Shown here piece after piece: positions 43,719 to 53,683 of a stretch of 64,000 bases of DNA. How positions within the stretch are numbered: position 1 is the stretch's first letter; the number at the start of each line of letters is the position of its first letter. The DNA is from Psychroflexus gondwanensis ACAM 44 (GTDB lineage Bacteria > Bacteroidota > Bacteroidia > Flavobacteriales > Flavobacteriaceae), in the NCBI RefSeq assembly GCF_000355905.1, contig NZ_APLF01000001.1:62001-126000 (forward strand), written 5' to 3'. Position numbers and translations under genes: made by a program. Below the pieces are notes generated by a model. It was not told the DNA's origin and made no database searches. It saw nothing but the letters and a program-made list of their open reading frames with translations.

Positions 43719-44732
43719 TTATTTCTCTACCAAATTTCCATCGGCAAATAAAGCAAAACGTCCTTTGTCTCCGTGCGTAAATTCTGCTTTGGGCCACGGC
43801 CAACCTCCAAATTGGGTGCGTTGGTACTCTCTTATGATGTCATGCATTTCTTCAGGAGAATTGGCCACAAAAGGGCCTTGCTGAACAACAGGTTCGTTGA
43901 TGGGCTTCCCTTGTAGCAGAAGTAGCTCAGCTTTTTTATTACCATTCACGAGCTTGAGTTCTTGAGACGCCTCAAGATCTAAGGAATGACCAGCAGGAAT
44001 CTCAAACCCTTCGGTTTTAATTTGATCGCCTTCATAAAAAAACAAAATGCGGTTACTCTCGGCTTCTCCAGTAGGAAGTATAAACTCCGCCCCCTCTTCT
44101 AAGCTAATTCTCCAGATTTGGATATCGGTATTGTCTTCTGCTGCCAGAGAATCTGGAGTGGGATCCAAAGCTTTTTCTGACTTGTATTTTCCAGCGATAA
44201 CTTTAACTCTTATGGTTTTTCCATGCTCATCTTTTTCTTCAACAATAGGAATATCTTCATGCCAAAGCATTTTGTAGTGAGGGTCTACTTTTTTGGAACG
44301 CTTGGGTAAATTCAACCAAATTTGAAATAATAAAAGAGGATTTTCTCTGTCTTGATTTATAAGTGGAAACATTTCAGAATGTAAAACGCCTTTACCTGCG
44401 GTCATCCACTGCGCATCCCCTTGCCCAAATCGCCCTTTGGCCCCCATAGAATCTGAGTGGTCTGCAAAGCCTTTTTCTACCAAAGTAATAGTTTCAAAAC
44501 CGGCATGGGGATGGTAAGGAAATCCTGGTACTTCTTTCCCGTGATACATTCGCCAACCGTCTTTCTTATGAAAATCATTTCCCAAAAACCGATCTTTTAA
44601 GCCTTCCTTGGAAGGACCAAGATTGACTTCTCCTTTCGGAAATTGATCCTGATGAAAAGCACAAAACATAAAAGGGTCTTTAGTTTCCCAATGAAAACCA
44701 AGGGCCTTAACTTTTAAAATAACATCACTCAT
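43719..44732 (-). CDS. Pirin family protein
   Basis: 337-residue bicupin. The N-terminal pirin domain has the metal ligands in PHAGFETITLVEKGFADHSDSMG and GKGVLHSEMFP. The C-terminal pirin_C domain follows (IPAGHSLDLEASQELKLV). Bacterial pirins are metal-binding cupins; some oxidise quercetin, and others regulate central metabolism. Which applies here is not shown. Start ATG at 44732, 11 bases after yraN. Confidence 0.9.
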   Translation of the reverse strand: MSDVILKVKALGFHWETKDPFMFCAFHQDQFPKGEVNLGPSKEGLKDRFLGNDFHKKDGWRMYHGKEVPGFPYHPHAGFETITLVEKGFADHSDSMGAKGRFGQGDAQWMTAGKGVLHSEMFPLINQDRENPLLLFQIWLNLPKRSKKVDPHYKMLWHEDIPIVEEKDEHGKTIRVKVIAGKYKSEKALDPTPDSLAAEDNTDIQIWRISLEEGAEFILPTGEAESNRILFFYEGDQIKTEGFEIPAGHSLDLEASQELKLVNGNKKAELLLLQGKPINEPVVQQGPFVANSPEEMHDIIREYQRTQFGGWPWPKAEFTHGDKGRFALFADGNLVEK

Positions 44733-44743
44733 CCTCTTTATAT

Positions 44744-45106
44744 TTATTCAAAGTAATAAAAAGCATCTTCCAAATGCTCTATACGTTCTCCTAATTTATT
44801 TTTAATAATGGCCACAATATCAAACCTTACTTCTAGGTCGAGGTCTTTATCATTGATGTAAAAATCAATGGCTTTTACCAATCTTTTGATTTGTGCGGGC
44901 TTTACAAAATCTTGCGGGTCTCCAAACTCGGGTGTACTTCTGGTTTTGACTTCCACAACCACTAAGGTTTCACCCGTTTTGGCAATAATGTCGACTTCTG
45001 CTTTATCGTAGACATAATTAGTTTCTAAAATAGTGTAGCCTTTTGCTCGAAGAAACTTTACCGCTTCTTTCTCTCCCTTTTTCCCAAGTTCATTGTGCTC
45101 TGCCAT
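44744..45106 (-). CDS. yraN: YraN family (UPF0102) endonuclease-like protein
   Basis: 120 residues. GKKGEKEAVKFLRAKGYTILETNYVYDKAEVDIIAKTGETLVVVEVKTRS shows the family's restriction-endonuclease-like core with E, D and E-x-K (D53, E66-V-K region). The role is unproved; nuclease activity linked to recombination is suspected. It starts 2 bases after the LD-carboxypeptidase stop and precedes pirin, so the three form one unit. Confidence 0.92.
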   Translation of the reverse strand: MAEHNELGKKGEKEAVKFLRAKGYTILETNYVYDKAEVDIIAKTGETLVVVEVKTRSTPEFGDPQDFVKPAQIKRLVKAIDFYINDKDLDLEVRFDIVAIIKNKLGERIEHLEDAFYYFE

Positions 45107-45108
45107 GA

Positions 45109-46005
45109 TTAATAGGTTAGCTGAATTTGACTCGAAGACACCTCAAGTCTTGCGACTTTACCAAAAATAAGGGGCAAATTAGCATGTGTGTGTCCTGCTG
45201 GAAAGTGAAAACAAACAGGATAATTATAATCTTGAACAGCTTCAGAAATGGTTTCTTCGGCGGTTTTCCCGAAGGGTATGGTATTATCATTCATATCTGT
45301 CATGCCCCCAACAATAAGACCTTTAATCACCTTTAAAACGCCGCTGCGTTTTAAGCTTTGCATCATTCTATCGATATGATAAAGGTATTCATCGAGATCT
45401 TCAAGGAACAAGATTTTTCCTTCAAAGCTAGGAGTAGACGAACTCCCTAATATGGAATAGAGTACAGATAAGTTTCCACCTATGATTTCACCAGAGGCTA
45501 CTCCATTCTTTTGTAAGGGATGAATATTTTTTGAGTAGATACTAGCATCATCTCCAAATAACACCTTTTGAAGCTGAATTGAGGTAGAGCTGGATTTGAT
45601 CTCAATGCCTAGCGCCATTTGGGCATGAAGACTGGCAAAGCTTAAACTTTGCAAATGCAGATGAATAGCCGTCACGTCTGAATAACCAATAATCCACTTG
45701 GGTTGTTTTTTTAAACTAGAAAAGTCAATATGGTCAATGAGTCTTACAGAACCATACCCGCCCCTTGCGCACCAAATCGCTTTGATGTCTGGATGATCCA
45801 GTTGGTCTTGAAAATCCTTAGCCCGCTCTTGGTCGCTTCCCGCAAATTGGTGCTCTTGTAGACCAATGCTAGAGCCTAAAATAGGCTTGAGCCCCCAACT
45901 TTTTAATAGGTCAATCGCAGGCTGTATCTCTGCTTTAGAAATACATCTTGCAGTGGCTATAATGGCGACTTGGTCGCCAGTTTGGAGTGGTGGTGGAAGA
46001 CTCAT
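45109..46005 (-). CDS. LD-carboxypeptidase (S66 family, LdcA/MccF type)
   Basis: 298 residues. The nucleophile Ser is in IIGYSDVTAIHL (about residue 107). CARGGYGSVRLID and the C-terminal Glu/His partners of the S66 triad (EDLDEYLYHIDRMM and FPAGHTHANLPLIFGKVARL) are present. These enzymes remove the terminal D-Ala of tetrapeptides in peptidoglycan recycling, or cleave microcin C-type compounds. Cytoplasmic location fits the lack of a signal peptide. Confidence 0.9.
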   Translation of the reverse strand: MSLPPPLQTGDQVAIIATARCISKAEIQPAIDLLKSWGLKPILGSSIGLQEHQFAGSDQERAKDFQDQLDHPDIKAIWCARGGYGSVRLIDHIDFSSLKKQPKWIIGYSDVTAIHLHLQSLSFASLHAQMALGIEIKSSSTSIQLQKVLFGDDASIYSKNIHPLQKNGVASGEIIGGNLSVLYSILGSSSTPSFEGKILFLEDLDEYLYHIDRMMQSLKRSGVLKVIKGLIVGGMTDMNDNTIPFGKTAEETISEAVQDYNYPVCFHFPAGHTHANLPLIFGKVARLEVSSSQIQLTY

Positions 46006-46111
46006 ATTCGAATTCGTAAATTGTTTATCACCTCTAGTAATTCTATGGTTTAATTGAAGCCATAAAAAAGTATCGAGAAGTTATAAATCCATCACTTAAA
46101 AGTAGTAAATT

Positions 46112-46723
46112 TTATAGATCAAATCCAATTCTTAAGTGAATGTCTGCTGTAAAATCACCAGTTCTTTCATTCCTAAATGGAAAAAACCCAGTTCTTTCTG
46201 TGTTATTCAAGAAGAAAGCGTAACCAAATCCAAAACCAGCTTCATAAGAAATATGTTTACCTAAACTTCGTCTAATTCCCCATTTGGGAACAAATCTGAT
46301 TTGATCTAAACTTCTTATCCTATCATTGGTTGTAAAAGACACACTTTCCAAGTTTAAAGAGGCTAGTAAAGCAACAAAGTTCCCGCTATTACGATCGATG
46401 TTTTTTCCTTTTTTTAGTCTTTTGTCTAAATTATAATACCATCTGGGTTCTAAGCTTAAATGGAATATTCCATAAAAGTCACTATTGGGTCCAAACGACT
46501 CAAATTCTCTAAAACCTTCTACTCTAAAATCAAAACCTACTTGACTTCTTAAGGCAAATTCATCATTAAGTCGGCTTTCGCTATACAGCCAAGCCCCTAG
46601 AAACCCAATTTGGACGCCGTAAATTGATTTTTCCACGCTTGCAGGGGCCAAGTTACTTTGATCTTGAGCGGATATTTGGTATACAAATAGGAGGCTGAAA
46701 AATGTGATAAAAATGGTTTTCAT
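46112..46723 (-). CDS. Hypothetical outer-membrane beta-barrel protein
   Basis: 203 residues. The signal peptide (TFFSLLFVYQISAQ) is followed by amphipathic strands (FALRSQVGFDFRVEGF, GIFHLSLEPRWYYNLDKRLKKGKN, HISYEAGFGFGYAFFLNN) and ends in HLRIGFDL, as in small outer-membrane barrels of the PorT/OmpW size class. No named family is recognised. It is next to a lipoprotein gene of unknown role. Function unknown. Confidence 0.65.
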   Translation of the reverse strand: MKTIFITFFSLLFVYQISAQDQSNLAPASVEKSIYGVQIGFLGAWLYSESRLNDEFALRSQVGFDFRVEGFREFESFGPNSDFYGIFHLSLEPRWYYNLDKRLKKGKNIDRNSGNFVALLASLNLESVSFTTNDRIRSLDQIRFVPKWGIRRSLGKHISYEAGFGFGYAFFLNNTERTGFFPFRNERTGDFTADIHLRIGFDL

Positions 46724-46773
46724 AATAAGTGTGGAGGGTTATTGATGAAGTTTAAAAATCAGGAAACAATAGT

Positions 46774-47316
46774 TTAATTTTCAACTAAAGTTAGAGGACC
46801 TCTAAAGTTTATCGAGATTTCATTATCCTCCTCATCAATACCCGTAAAATTAAGGACATACTCATTAGCATTTTCTACAATTTCTAGTATACCAACTTCA
46901 ATTTCAACAATCTGCCCTGTTTGGTTTTCAATATTTATATTGGATAAAATGGATGCTGCGGCAAGCGTGTTTACGCCTGGATTGGAAGCTCCTGTAAAAA
47001 TGTATTCACCAAGGTCTGGCTTAGTACTATTATCTGTATAAATTTCAAAAGAAATACCATTAACTATATTGTCTTCTGGTGTTGGCTCACCATCTATTAT
47101 ACTTACGTTGGTGTCGTATAAAATAATTCCAAAAGCATAAAGCCCATCTTCTAAGGTATCGGTTTGATATAACCCAGACTTGAGTTCAAATTCTTGATTT
47201 CCAACTTTTAAAAAGTTTTCATTTTCAATGGGAGGAGTAGCGTCGTCATCACTGCTACATGAAAAAGAGAACGTTAGGATTAGCGCCGTAAGGCAAAGTT
47301 TTGAGATAAGTTTCAT
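46774..47316 (-). CDS. Hypothetical lipoprotein
   Basis: 180 residues from ATG at 47316 (MKLISKLCLTALILTFSFSC), with a lipobox FSFSC followed by SSDDD, the acidic tail typical of Bacteroidetes lipoproteins. A longer frame of 21 codons upstream lacks sense as a signal peptide and is rejected. The mature part is a beta-sandwich-like sequence (FLKVGNQEFELKSGLYQTDTLEDG, ISFEIYTDNSTKPDLGEYIF, ISINFRGPLTLVEN). No family recognised. It is divergent from metG. Confidence 0.7.
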   Translation of the reverse strand: MKLISKLCLTALILTFSFSCSSDDDATPPIENENFLKVGNQEFELKSGLYQTDTLEDGLYAFGIILYDTNVSIIDGEPTPEDNIVNGISFEIYTDNSTKPDLGEYIFTGASNPGVNTLAAASILSNINIENQTGQIVEIEVGILEIVENANEYVLNFTGIDEEDNEISINFRGPLTLVEN

Positions 47317-47424
47317 AATTGGACGTTTTAGATTAGATTCAAATATATTTATTTCTATATAATTCAATGGCTTTTTCACTCATATTATACAATAGCCTTA
47401 GTCTTTTAATGTAAAGGGGTTTAT

Positions 47425-47432
47425 TACATTTG
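47425..47432 (+). promoter_or_regulatory. Candidate -7 box of metG
   Basis: TACATTTG matches TAnnTTTG and ends 21 bases before the ATG at 47454. It overlaps the upstream TTG at 47430, which therefore cannot be the start codon. Confidence 0.4.
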
Positions 47433-47453
47433 TGCTTTAGAAATTTTAGACTC

Positions 47454-49523
47454 ATGAAGAATCCAAAACGCTATACAGTTACCGCAGCATTACCCTACAC
47501 CAACGGGCCTATACATATAGGACACTTGGCTGGGGTTTATGTGCCAGCAGATATTTACGTTCGTTATTTGAAACTTAAGGGAGAAGATGTTGCTTTTGTT
47601 TGTGGAAGTGACGAGCATGGCGTTCCTATTACTATCAAAGCCAAAAAAGAAGGGGTAAGTCCTCAAAATGTGGTCGATAAATACAATGCTATCATCAAGC
47701 AATCGTTTCAAGATTTTGGGATACAATTTGATAATTATTCAAGAACTTCTGCTAAAATCCACCATGATACGGCGACTGAGTTTTTCAAGACCATGTACGA
47801 TAAGGGAAAGTTTATTGAAGAAACGACAGAACAACTTTACGATGCCAAAGCCAATCAATTTCTAGCCGACCGATTTGTAACAGGGACTTGCCCAAAATGT
47901 GGCAACGAAGAAGCTTATGGCGATCAATGTGAAAAATGTGGTTCTTCTTTAAATGCTACAGATTTAATAAATCCAAAATCTGCTATTACAGGAGACGTAC
48001 CTACCTTAAAGTCAACCAAGCACTGGTTTTTACCTTTAGATCAATATGATGGCTTCTTAAAAGATTGGATATTAAAAGATCACAAAAAGGATTGGAAGTC
48101 TAATGTCTACGGACAATGTAAATCTTGGATAGATGAAGGTTTACGAGCAAGAGCAGTTACTCGAGATTTAGATTGGGGTATACCAGTTCCTGTAAAAGGA
48201 GGTGAAGGTAAAGTCCTTTATGTTTGGTTCGATGCTCCAATTGGCTATATTTCTTCTACCAAAGAATGGGCAGAACGGGAAGGCAAAGATTGGGAGCCTT
48301 ATTGGAAGGATAAGGACACTAAGCTTGTTCATTTTATAGGCAAAGATAATATTGTGTTTCATTGTATTATTTTCCCTGTGATGCTGAAAGCAGAAGGCAG
48401 CTACATCTTACCGGATAATGTTCCTGCCAATGAATTTTTGAATCTAGAAGGCCGTAAACTATCCACTTCTAAAAATTGGGCAGTTTGGTTGCACGACTAT
48501 TTAAAAGATTTCCCAGGTAAAGAAGACGTGTTGAGGTATGTGCTTACAGCAAATGCTCCTGAAACCAAGGATAATGATTTTACCTGGAAGGATTTCCAAA
48601 CCCGAAACAATAGTGAGTTAGTTGCCATTTATGGGAACTTTATCAATAGAGTGGTGATTCTAACGCATAAGTATTATGAAGGAGTAGTGCCAAAAGCCTC
48701 TGACTTTAGCGAAACTGATCTCAAAGTATTTGAGGATATTAAAACATTTCCTTCACAAATTGCGGCTTCTATCGAGAAGTACCGCTTTAGGGAAGCCCAA
48801 GGGATTATGATGAATCTGGCTCGTCTTGGTAACAAATATCTAGCCGATGAAGAGCCTTGGAAACTCCAAAAGACAGACCCAGAACGCACATCTACTATTA
48901 TGTATGTGGCTTTGCAAGTTGCAAGTGCTTTAGCGGTCTTAAGTGAGCCCTTTTTACCTTTTACCGCTTTAAAATTGAAAACCATGCTCAATTTTGAAGA
49001 CTTTTCTGATCCATTACTTTGGAATGATATTTCTAAGCTAGATGAATTACTCCCTACTAATCATTACATCAATACAGCTGAATTTCTCTTTAGTAAAATT
49101 GAAGATGAGGAGATGCAAAAGCAAGTGGATAAACTTGAAGCTTCCAAAATAGCAAACGAAAAAGAAGGGTCTGAACTAGAACCTCAAAAAGAAGTAGCTA
49201 CCTTTGAAGATTTCTCCAAACTTGATCTGCGAGTAGGAACTATATTAACAGCTGAGAAAAAGGCAAAGACCAAAAAACTGATGGTGCTAACAGTAGATAC
49301 AGGTTTAGATCATAGGACTATAGTTTCTGGAATTGCAGAGCATTATAAGCCAGAAGAGCTCATTGGTCGTAGAGTAAGTGTCGTTGTCAACCTTAAACCT
49401 ATTACACTAAAAGGCACTTTAAGCGAAGGGATGATTTTAATGACAGAAGATTCTTCTGGAAAATTAACCTTCGTGAATCCAGATCCATCGGGAGAGGTTA
49501 AAAATGGTTCAACAATTAATTAA
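47454..49523 (+). CDS. metG: Methionine--tRNA ligase
   Basis: 689 residues from ATG at 47454 ([25 protein letters not shown]). An earlier TTG frame start is ruled out by the overlapping promoter box. The HIGH motif is in the first 25 residues. The zinc knuckle has two CxxC pairs (CPKCGNE, CEKCGSS; about 145-170), and [12 protein letters not shown] is the KMSKS equivalent. A C-terminal tRNA-binding (EMAP/Trbp111-like) domain ([19 protein letters not shown]) promotes dimerisation. All domains are intact. mscS follows after 31 bases. Confidence 0.97.
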   Translation: MKNPKRYTVTAALPYTNGPIHIGHLAGVYVPADIYVRYLKLKGEDVAFVCGSDEHGVPITIKAKKEGVSPQNVVDKYNAIIKQSFQDFGIQFDNYSRTSAKIHHDTATEFFKTMYDKGKFIEETTEQLYDAKANQFLADRFVTGTCPKCGNEEAYGDQCEKCGSSLNATDLINPKSAITGDVPTLKSTKHWFLPLDQYDGFLKDWILKDHKKDWKSNVYGQCKSWIDEGLRARAVTRDLDWGIPVPVKGGEGKVLYVWFDAPIGYISSTKEWAEREGKDWEPYWKDKDTKLVHFIGKDNIVFHCIIFPVMLKAEGSYILPDNVPANEFLNLEGRKLSTSKNWAVWLHDYLKDFPGKEDVLRYVLTANAPETKDNDFTWKDFQTRNNSELVAIYGNFINRVVILTHKYYEGVVPKASDFSETDLKVFEDIKTFPSQIAASIEKYRFREAQGIMMNLARLGNKYLADEEPWKLQKTDPERTSTIMYVALQVASALAVLSEPFLPFTALKLKTMLNFEDFSDPLLWNDISKLDELLPTNHYINTAEFLFSKIEDEEMQKQVDKLEASKIANEKEGSELEPQKEVATFEDFSKLDLRVGTILTAEKKAKTKKLMVLTVDTGLDHRTIVSGIAEHYKPEELIGRRVSVVVNLKPITLKGTLSEGMILMTEDSSGKLTFVNPDPSGEVKNGSTIN

Positions 49524-49531
49524 TATATTTG
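49524..49531 (+). promoter_or_regulatory. Candidate -7 box of mscS
   Basis: TATATTTG matches TAnnTTTG, directly after the metG stop and 23 bases before the mscS ATG. It may allow expression independent of metG; no -33 TTG is seen. Confidence 0.3.
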
Positions 49532-49554
49532 ATATTAGCAAAGAATTATAAACT

Positions 49555-50397
49555 ATGGAAAACATTTCAATTGACAGTGTGGGCGAATACGCCAACTATT
49601 TTTTAGACAAGATTCTGTCTTACTTGCCTAGTATAATCGCCGCTTTGGTCATCCTGATTCTTGGGTTATGGGTTATCAAATTGATTATAGGGCGTTTAAG
49701 AAAAATAATGGAAAAACGCGAGGTAGACCCAGGTGTAAGAGGTTTTTCCTTAAGTATCTTGGGCGTAGTTCTCAATATCCTTTTGTTTATTGTCATCATT
49801 ACTAAACTTGGGGTAGAAACCACTTCGTTTGCAGCGATATTGGCAGCAGCAGCTTTGGCTATTGGTCTTGCTCTACAAGGATCGCTTTCTAACTTTGCGG
49901 GAGGAGTACTGATCATAGTTTTAAAACCTTATAGAGTTGGTGATTTTATAGAAGCACAAGGTGAATCAGGTACAGTTACCGATATCAGTATTTTTTATAC
50001 TATACTAACAACAACTAATAATCAGCGTGTTATTATTCCTAACGGTCAATTGAGTAATAATAAAGTGACCAACTATTCTTATGAGCCTACTCGGAGGAAT
50101 AACATGACCGTTGGAATCTCTTACGATAGCGATATTAAAAAATCTAGAGAAGTCTTATTAAATATTGTCAATTCTGATGAGCGCGTTTTAAAAGATCCTG
50201 CTCCCGTCGTTTATGTAGAAGGTCTAGGGGATAACTCTGTTGATCTGTCTTTGCGATTCTGGGCTAATCAAGCCGATTACTGGGGTTTGCACTTTGATAC
50301 GATCGAAAAGCTAAAAACAGAACTTGAAGATGCAGGAGTTTCCTTCCCATTTCCACAACGCGATGTACATTTATATGATATGAGTAAAGAAAAATAA
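49555..50397 (+). CDS. mscS: Small-conductance mechanosensitive channel (MscS family)
   Basis: 280 residues, the MscS size. Two or three membrane helices come first (ILSYLPSIIAALVILILGLWVI, VVLNILLFIVIITKLGV). The pore helix AAILAAAALAIGLALQGSLSNFAGGVLIIVLKPY (about 95-130) has the Gly/Ala packing typical of MscS. The cytoplasmic beta domain follows (VGDFIEAQGESGTVTDI, IPNGQLSNNKVTNYS). It opens on hypo-osmotic shock to release solutes. The end abuts tsaB tail to tail with no spacing. Confidence 0.93.
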   Translation: MENISIDSVGEYANYFLDKILSYLPSIIAALVILILGLWVIKLIIGRLRKIMEKREVDPGVRGFSLSILGVVLNILLFIVIITKLGVETTSFAAILAAAALAIGLALQGSLSNFAGGVLIIVLKPYRVGDFIEAQGESGTVTDISIFYTILTTTNNQRVIIPNGQLSNNKVTNYSYEPTRRNNMTVGISYDSDIKKSREVLLNIVNSDERVLKDPAPVVYVEGLGDNSVDLSLRFWANQADYWGLHFDTIEKLKTELEDAGVSFPFPQRDVHLYDMSKEK

Positions 50398-51057
50398 TTA
50401 GTTGCTCACAAAATCTTTAAGGTAATAAGGCTCAAAATAAGCCACATCCTCAAAAATATTATCATCAAACTTCCGTTTCGCTATAGGGTATTGCTCCTTT
50501 GCAGACGGAAGTTTTTCTTTGTGAAAAAGGGCATTGGGATGATGGCAGATTTCTTGAAATTTTTCCACTCCAGTTCCTATAAAGTGAACTTCACTAGCTT
50601 CTAATTCAATTTGAAAAGAGGTTTCCTCCAATATTTCAGCCTTAATTTCTCGCTTACTTTCAAAACTAGCATCAAAGATTTCAGAATAGACTTCCATTCT
50701 TCTAGCATCTAGCATTGGGATAATAAGTCCTTTAGTGATTTCAACCTGCTTTGCTAAACACAACAAGGTCGATACAGAAATCAAAGGAATATTTAGGGCA
50801 TAGGCTAAACCTTTCGCTGCAGAAACACCTATCCTTAAACCTGTATAAGAACCAGGCCCCTTACTTATAGAAACTGCACTAAGTTCTTTAATAGATATAT
50901 CCTCGGAGTTTAGTAGCTCCTTGATAAATGTATGTAACTGTTCAGAATGTGAAAAGTTTTTACTGTTTATTTCCTTTAAGGCTAACAGCTGTCCATCTCT
51001 TCCAATGCTTATAGAACAATTGGTTGTAGAGGTTTCAATACAAAGAATTAAACTCAA
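50398..51057 (-). CDS. tsaB: tRNA threonylcarbamoyladenosine biosynthesis protein TsaB
   Basis: 219 residues. ILCIETSTTNCSISI and the ISKGPGSYTGLRIGVSAAKGLAYAL segment are diagnostic of TsaB, the ASKHA-fold partner of TsaD and TsaE in making t6A37 of ANN-decoding tRNAs. The start is TTG at 51057 (SLILCIETS follows); no in-frame ATG is available, so a non-ATG start seems real. It is the last gene of the run after tolC, 11 bases downstream of it. Confidence 0.93.
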   Translation of the reverse strand: MSLILCIETSTTNCSISIGRDGQLLALKEINSKNFSHSEQLHTFIKELLNSEDISIKELSAVSISKGPGSYTGLRIGVSAAKGLAYALNIPLISVSTLLCLAKQVEITKGLIIPMLDARRMEVYSEIFDASFESKREIKAEILEETSFQIELEASEVHFIGTGVEKFQEICHHPNALFHKEKLPSAKEQYPIAKRKFDDNIFEDVAYFEPYYLKDFVSN

Positions 51058-51068
51058 TAGATAAAGGT

Positions 51069-52523
51069 TTAGTATTCAACAATTCGAATTCCAAAAAACA
51101 ATTCTAAGACTTTTAAGTTGAAGATATAGTCGTATTTAGAATTAATTAATCTATTCTCTGCGTTGGTTAATCTGAATTTAGACTGACTTAATTCAAACGC
51201 GTTAGATATACCCACTTCGAAGCGTTGCTGAGCATATTCAAAAGCTAATTCCTGAGACTCGACAGCTTTTAAGGCTGCCTCATAGGCCTTAGCAGATCCC
51301 TGAGCATCAACATAAGCTTGATATACATTAGATTCCAAATCCAACTCAGCTTGCTCCAACTGAAATTCTGCACGTTTGGTATTCACTTCCGCCCTCTTAA
51401 TAGAATTTCTTGTTGCAAAACCATTGAAAATGGGAATATCGAGTTGTACACCATAAGTTAAACCGTCGTTTCTCCACAATTGGTTTATAAAATCTCTTGG
51501 GCCTATCGTTTCGAATTGAAAATTTGGAGTGACTACAGCTCCTCCTGTAGACTCAACAATTCCAATTTGTCTGGTGGGATTGTTTGGATCTATACCAGCT
51601 TGAACTGTTCTTTCTCTATCTGTTTCCCTGGTGTTGTAGTTAATAAAACCGCTTAATGACGGGTAAAGCTGGGATCTAGCTATTTGAACATCTTTTATAG
51701 CTAAGTCTACATTTTGCTCTGCCACTTTAACTTCATAACGCTCTTCCCTTGATTTTGCAATAATCTCTTCAGGTGTGTTAGACATAATATCTGTGATAGG
51801 GACATTATACTCCTCATCTGCAATATCAAAATTTTTATAATTTTTTATAAGTAGTGTTTGCGCTAAGCTGATTTTTGAGATTCTTAAATTATTTTCAGCG
51901 ACAATGATTTGCTGTTCTTCGTCTGCATTTATAGCTTCAATTTCTAACAAGTCTCCCTGAGGGGCAGTCCCTATCTCTACAGTTTTTCGTGTTTGCTCAA
52001 TTTGCTCTTGAGTCACATTATTCTGCTCTATCAAAACTTCAAGTTGCTGTTTATTGACTAGGATCTGTAAATAAGCATTTGCGACAAATAAAGCAATATC
52101 ATCTTTCATCAATTGAAGTGAATACTGACTTGCTAACTGCTCTAGTTTAGCTCTCTGGAATACTCTTAAATTTCGTAAACCGTCAAATATGGTTATTCCT
52201 GAGGTTGCATTTACAGAAAAGTTACGTGTCACTTGGCTCTCCAGCACTCCTGTGGTTATATTCTGAGTTAAACCAGAGTTCCAGGTATTGTTAGAATTCC
52301 CGTTAAGTGAAGGCAGGTAGTTTCCTATAGCTTCACTTTTACTGATGTCTGCAGTTTCTAGAGCGAGCATCGATTGCTTAATGGATATATTATTATCCAT
52401 GGCATATTTTACACAAGCCTCAAGAGTCCAACTTGCAGGTATATCGGTTTGCGCTTTAAGACCAGAAAAACATCCTAAAAGTATAACGCTTAATATTGAT
52501 AAGGTAAGTTTCATTTTCATCAT
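51069..52523 (-). CDS. TolC family outer-membrane efflux protein
   Basis: 484 residues. The signal peptide (SILSVILLGCFSGLKAQ) is followed by two outer-membrane-efflux repeats rich in long helices (SWTLEACVKYAMDNNISIKQSMLALETADISKSEAIGNYLPSL; KRAEVNTKRAEFQLEQAELDLESNVYQAY). It forms the exit duct of a tripartite exporter with the adaptor, two permeases and ATPase encoded immediately upstream. An OEP-type trimer is expected. Substrate unknown. Confidence 0.92.
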   Translation of the reverse strand: MMKMKLTLSILSVILLGCFSGLKAQTDIPASWTLEACVKYAMDNNISIKQSMLALETADISKSEAIGNYLPSLNGNSNNTWNSGLTQNITTGVLESQVTRNFSVNATSGITIFDGLRNLRVFQRAKLEQLASQYSLQLMKDDIALFVANAYLQILVNKQQLEVLIEQNNVTQEQIEQTRKTVEIGTAPQGDLLEIEAINADEEQQIIVAENNLRISKISLAQTLLIKNYKNFDIADEEYNVPITDIMSNTPEEIIAKSREERYEVKVAEQNVDLAIKDVQIARSQLYPSLSGFINYNTRETDRERTVQAGIDPNNPTRQIGIVESTGGAVVTPNFQFETIGPRDFINQLWRNDGLTYGVQLDIPIFNGFATRNSIKRAEVNTKRAEFQLEQAELDLESNVYQAYVDAQGSAKAYEAALKAVESQELAFEYAQQRFEVGISNAFELSQSKFRLTNAENRLINSKYDYIFNLKVLELFFGIRIVEY

Positions 52524-52529
52524 CTTTAA

Positions 52530-53654
52530 TTATCTTCTTCTAGGGTTTCCAGCAACAGGTTCTTCAACTCTATTCCATACTTTTATTTTATCACTTTCTT
52601 CAACACCAGAAATCACTTCAACATTTATTCCATCGCTTAGTCCTAGTTCTACCATTTTTTTCTCAAACTGCTGATTCCCAACTTCGATCTCAACAAAGGG
52701 TTCTTTTGTTTCTTTTTCAAACTGCACCAAAGATTCACTTATCGCCAATACATCTGTAGATCGTTCTAATATAATAGAAGCATTTGCACTAAGCCCCGCT
52801 CTTATAAAAATCCCCTTAGTCTCTTTTAAACTACCCTCGATATCAAACTGAACAGCACCATTCTCTTCGGTTCCTTTAGGGGAAATGTAATCTAATATAG
52901 CATTGAAGGTTTCATCTTCAATAGCTCCGACAGTAATTTCTAAAGGAAGTCCTTCTTTTATTTTACCTACTTCAGATTCGTCAACTTTTCCTTGAAAGAT
53001 CATATCATCTGTTTTAGCAATAGTAGCGATTGTGGTTCCTTCATTAAAGTTGTTGGCTTCAATAACTTGGTTTCCCACTTCAACAGGTACGTCCAAGACC
53101 ATTCCAGATATTCTCGCCTTTATTTCTGTAGTAGCCGCATTTCCAGCATCCTGAGTAGTTCCTGTACTTATGATTTCAAGATTCTCCTCGGCTGCTTTTA
53201 CAGTTTGCAATGAATTGTCGTACGAATTCTTGGCAAGATCAAAATCATTTTCTGAGATGACGCCCTTTTCATATAATTCTTTTTGCCTGTTAAAAACTTT
53301 TTTCTCGTTTTCAAGATTGATTTTAGACTGTCTAACTTGGTTTTTTGCAGAGTTCAGGTTTGTAATATTGGGAACCACTTTAAGTTGAGCAATCATATCT
53401 CCAACCTCCACGTTATCTCCAGCTTTTACAAAGAGTCTGTCCACAACCCCAGAGATATTGGGTTTGATATCAACCTCTTCCCTTGGCACAAGAGTTCCCG
53501 TAGCCATTGTTTTTTTAACAATGGTTTGAGTCGTAGGAGTTTCCGTTTTAAAAACTTCCGGACTCTCTTGATTTTTTTGGTAGAGGTAATATAAAGACCC
53601 TCCAAAAAGAGCTACAATAACTAGCAATACAATAATGGTGACAACTTTTTTCAT
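52530..53654 (-). CDS. Periplasmic adaptor (MacA/HlyD-like membrane fusion protein)
   Basis: 374 residues. One N-terminal membrane anchor (VTIIVLLVIVALFGGSLYYLYQK) is followed by a lipoyl/barrel-sandwich half (IKPNISGVVDRLFVKAGDNVEVGDMIAQL), an alpha-hairpin coiled coil (about 90-160, QSKINLENEKKVFNRQKELYEKGVISENDFD), the second lipoyl half and beta-barrel/membrane-proximal domains. It links the MacB-like permeases to the TolC-like duct. It lies 6 bases upstream of tolC and 29 bases after the permease gene. Confidence 0.92.
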   Translation of the reverse strand: MKKVVTIIVLLVIVALFGGSLYYLYQKNQESPEVFKTETPTTQTIVKKTMATGTLVPREEVDIKPNISGVVDRLFVKAGDNVEVGDMIAQLKVVPNITNLNSAKNQVRQSKINLENEKKVFNRQKELYEKGVISENDFDLAKNSYDNSLQTVKAAEENLEIISTGTTQDAGNAATTEIKARISGMVLDVPVEVGNQVIEANNFNEGTTIATIAKTDDMIFQGKVDESEVGKIKEGLPLEITVGAIEDETFNAILDYISPKGTEENGAVQFDIEGSLKETKGIFIRAGLSANASIILERSTDVLAISESLVQFEKETKEPFVEIEVGNQQFEKKMVELGLSDGINVEVISGVEESDKIKVWNRVEEPVAGNPRRR

Positions 53655-53683
53655 GTTTAAATACTATTAGGTAAGTTTGTTTT

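Noticed and set aside
47317-47379. 21-codon extension of the lipoprotein gene at 46774
   Set aside because: It would place charged residues before the signal peptide; the ATG at 47316 gives a normal lipoprotein signal.
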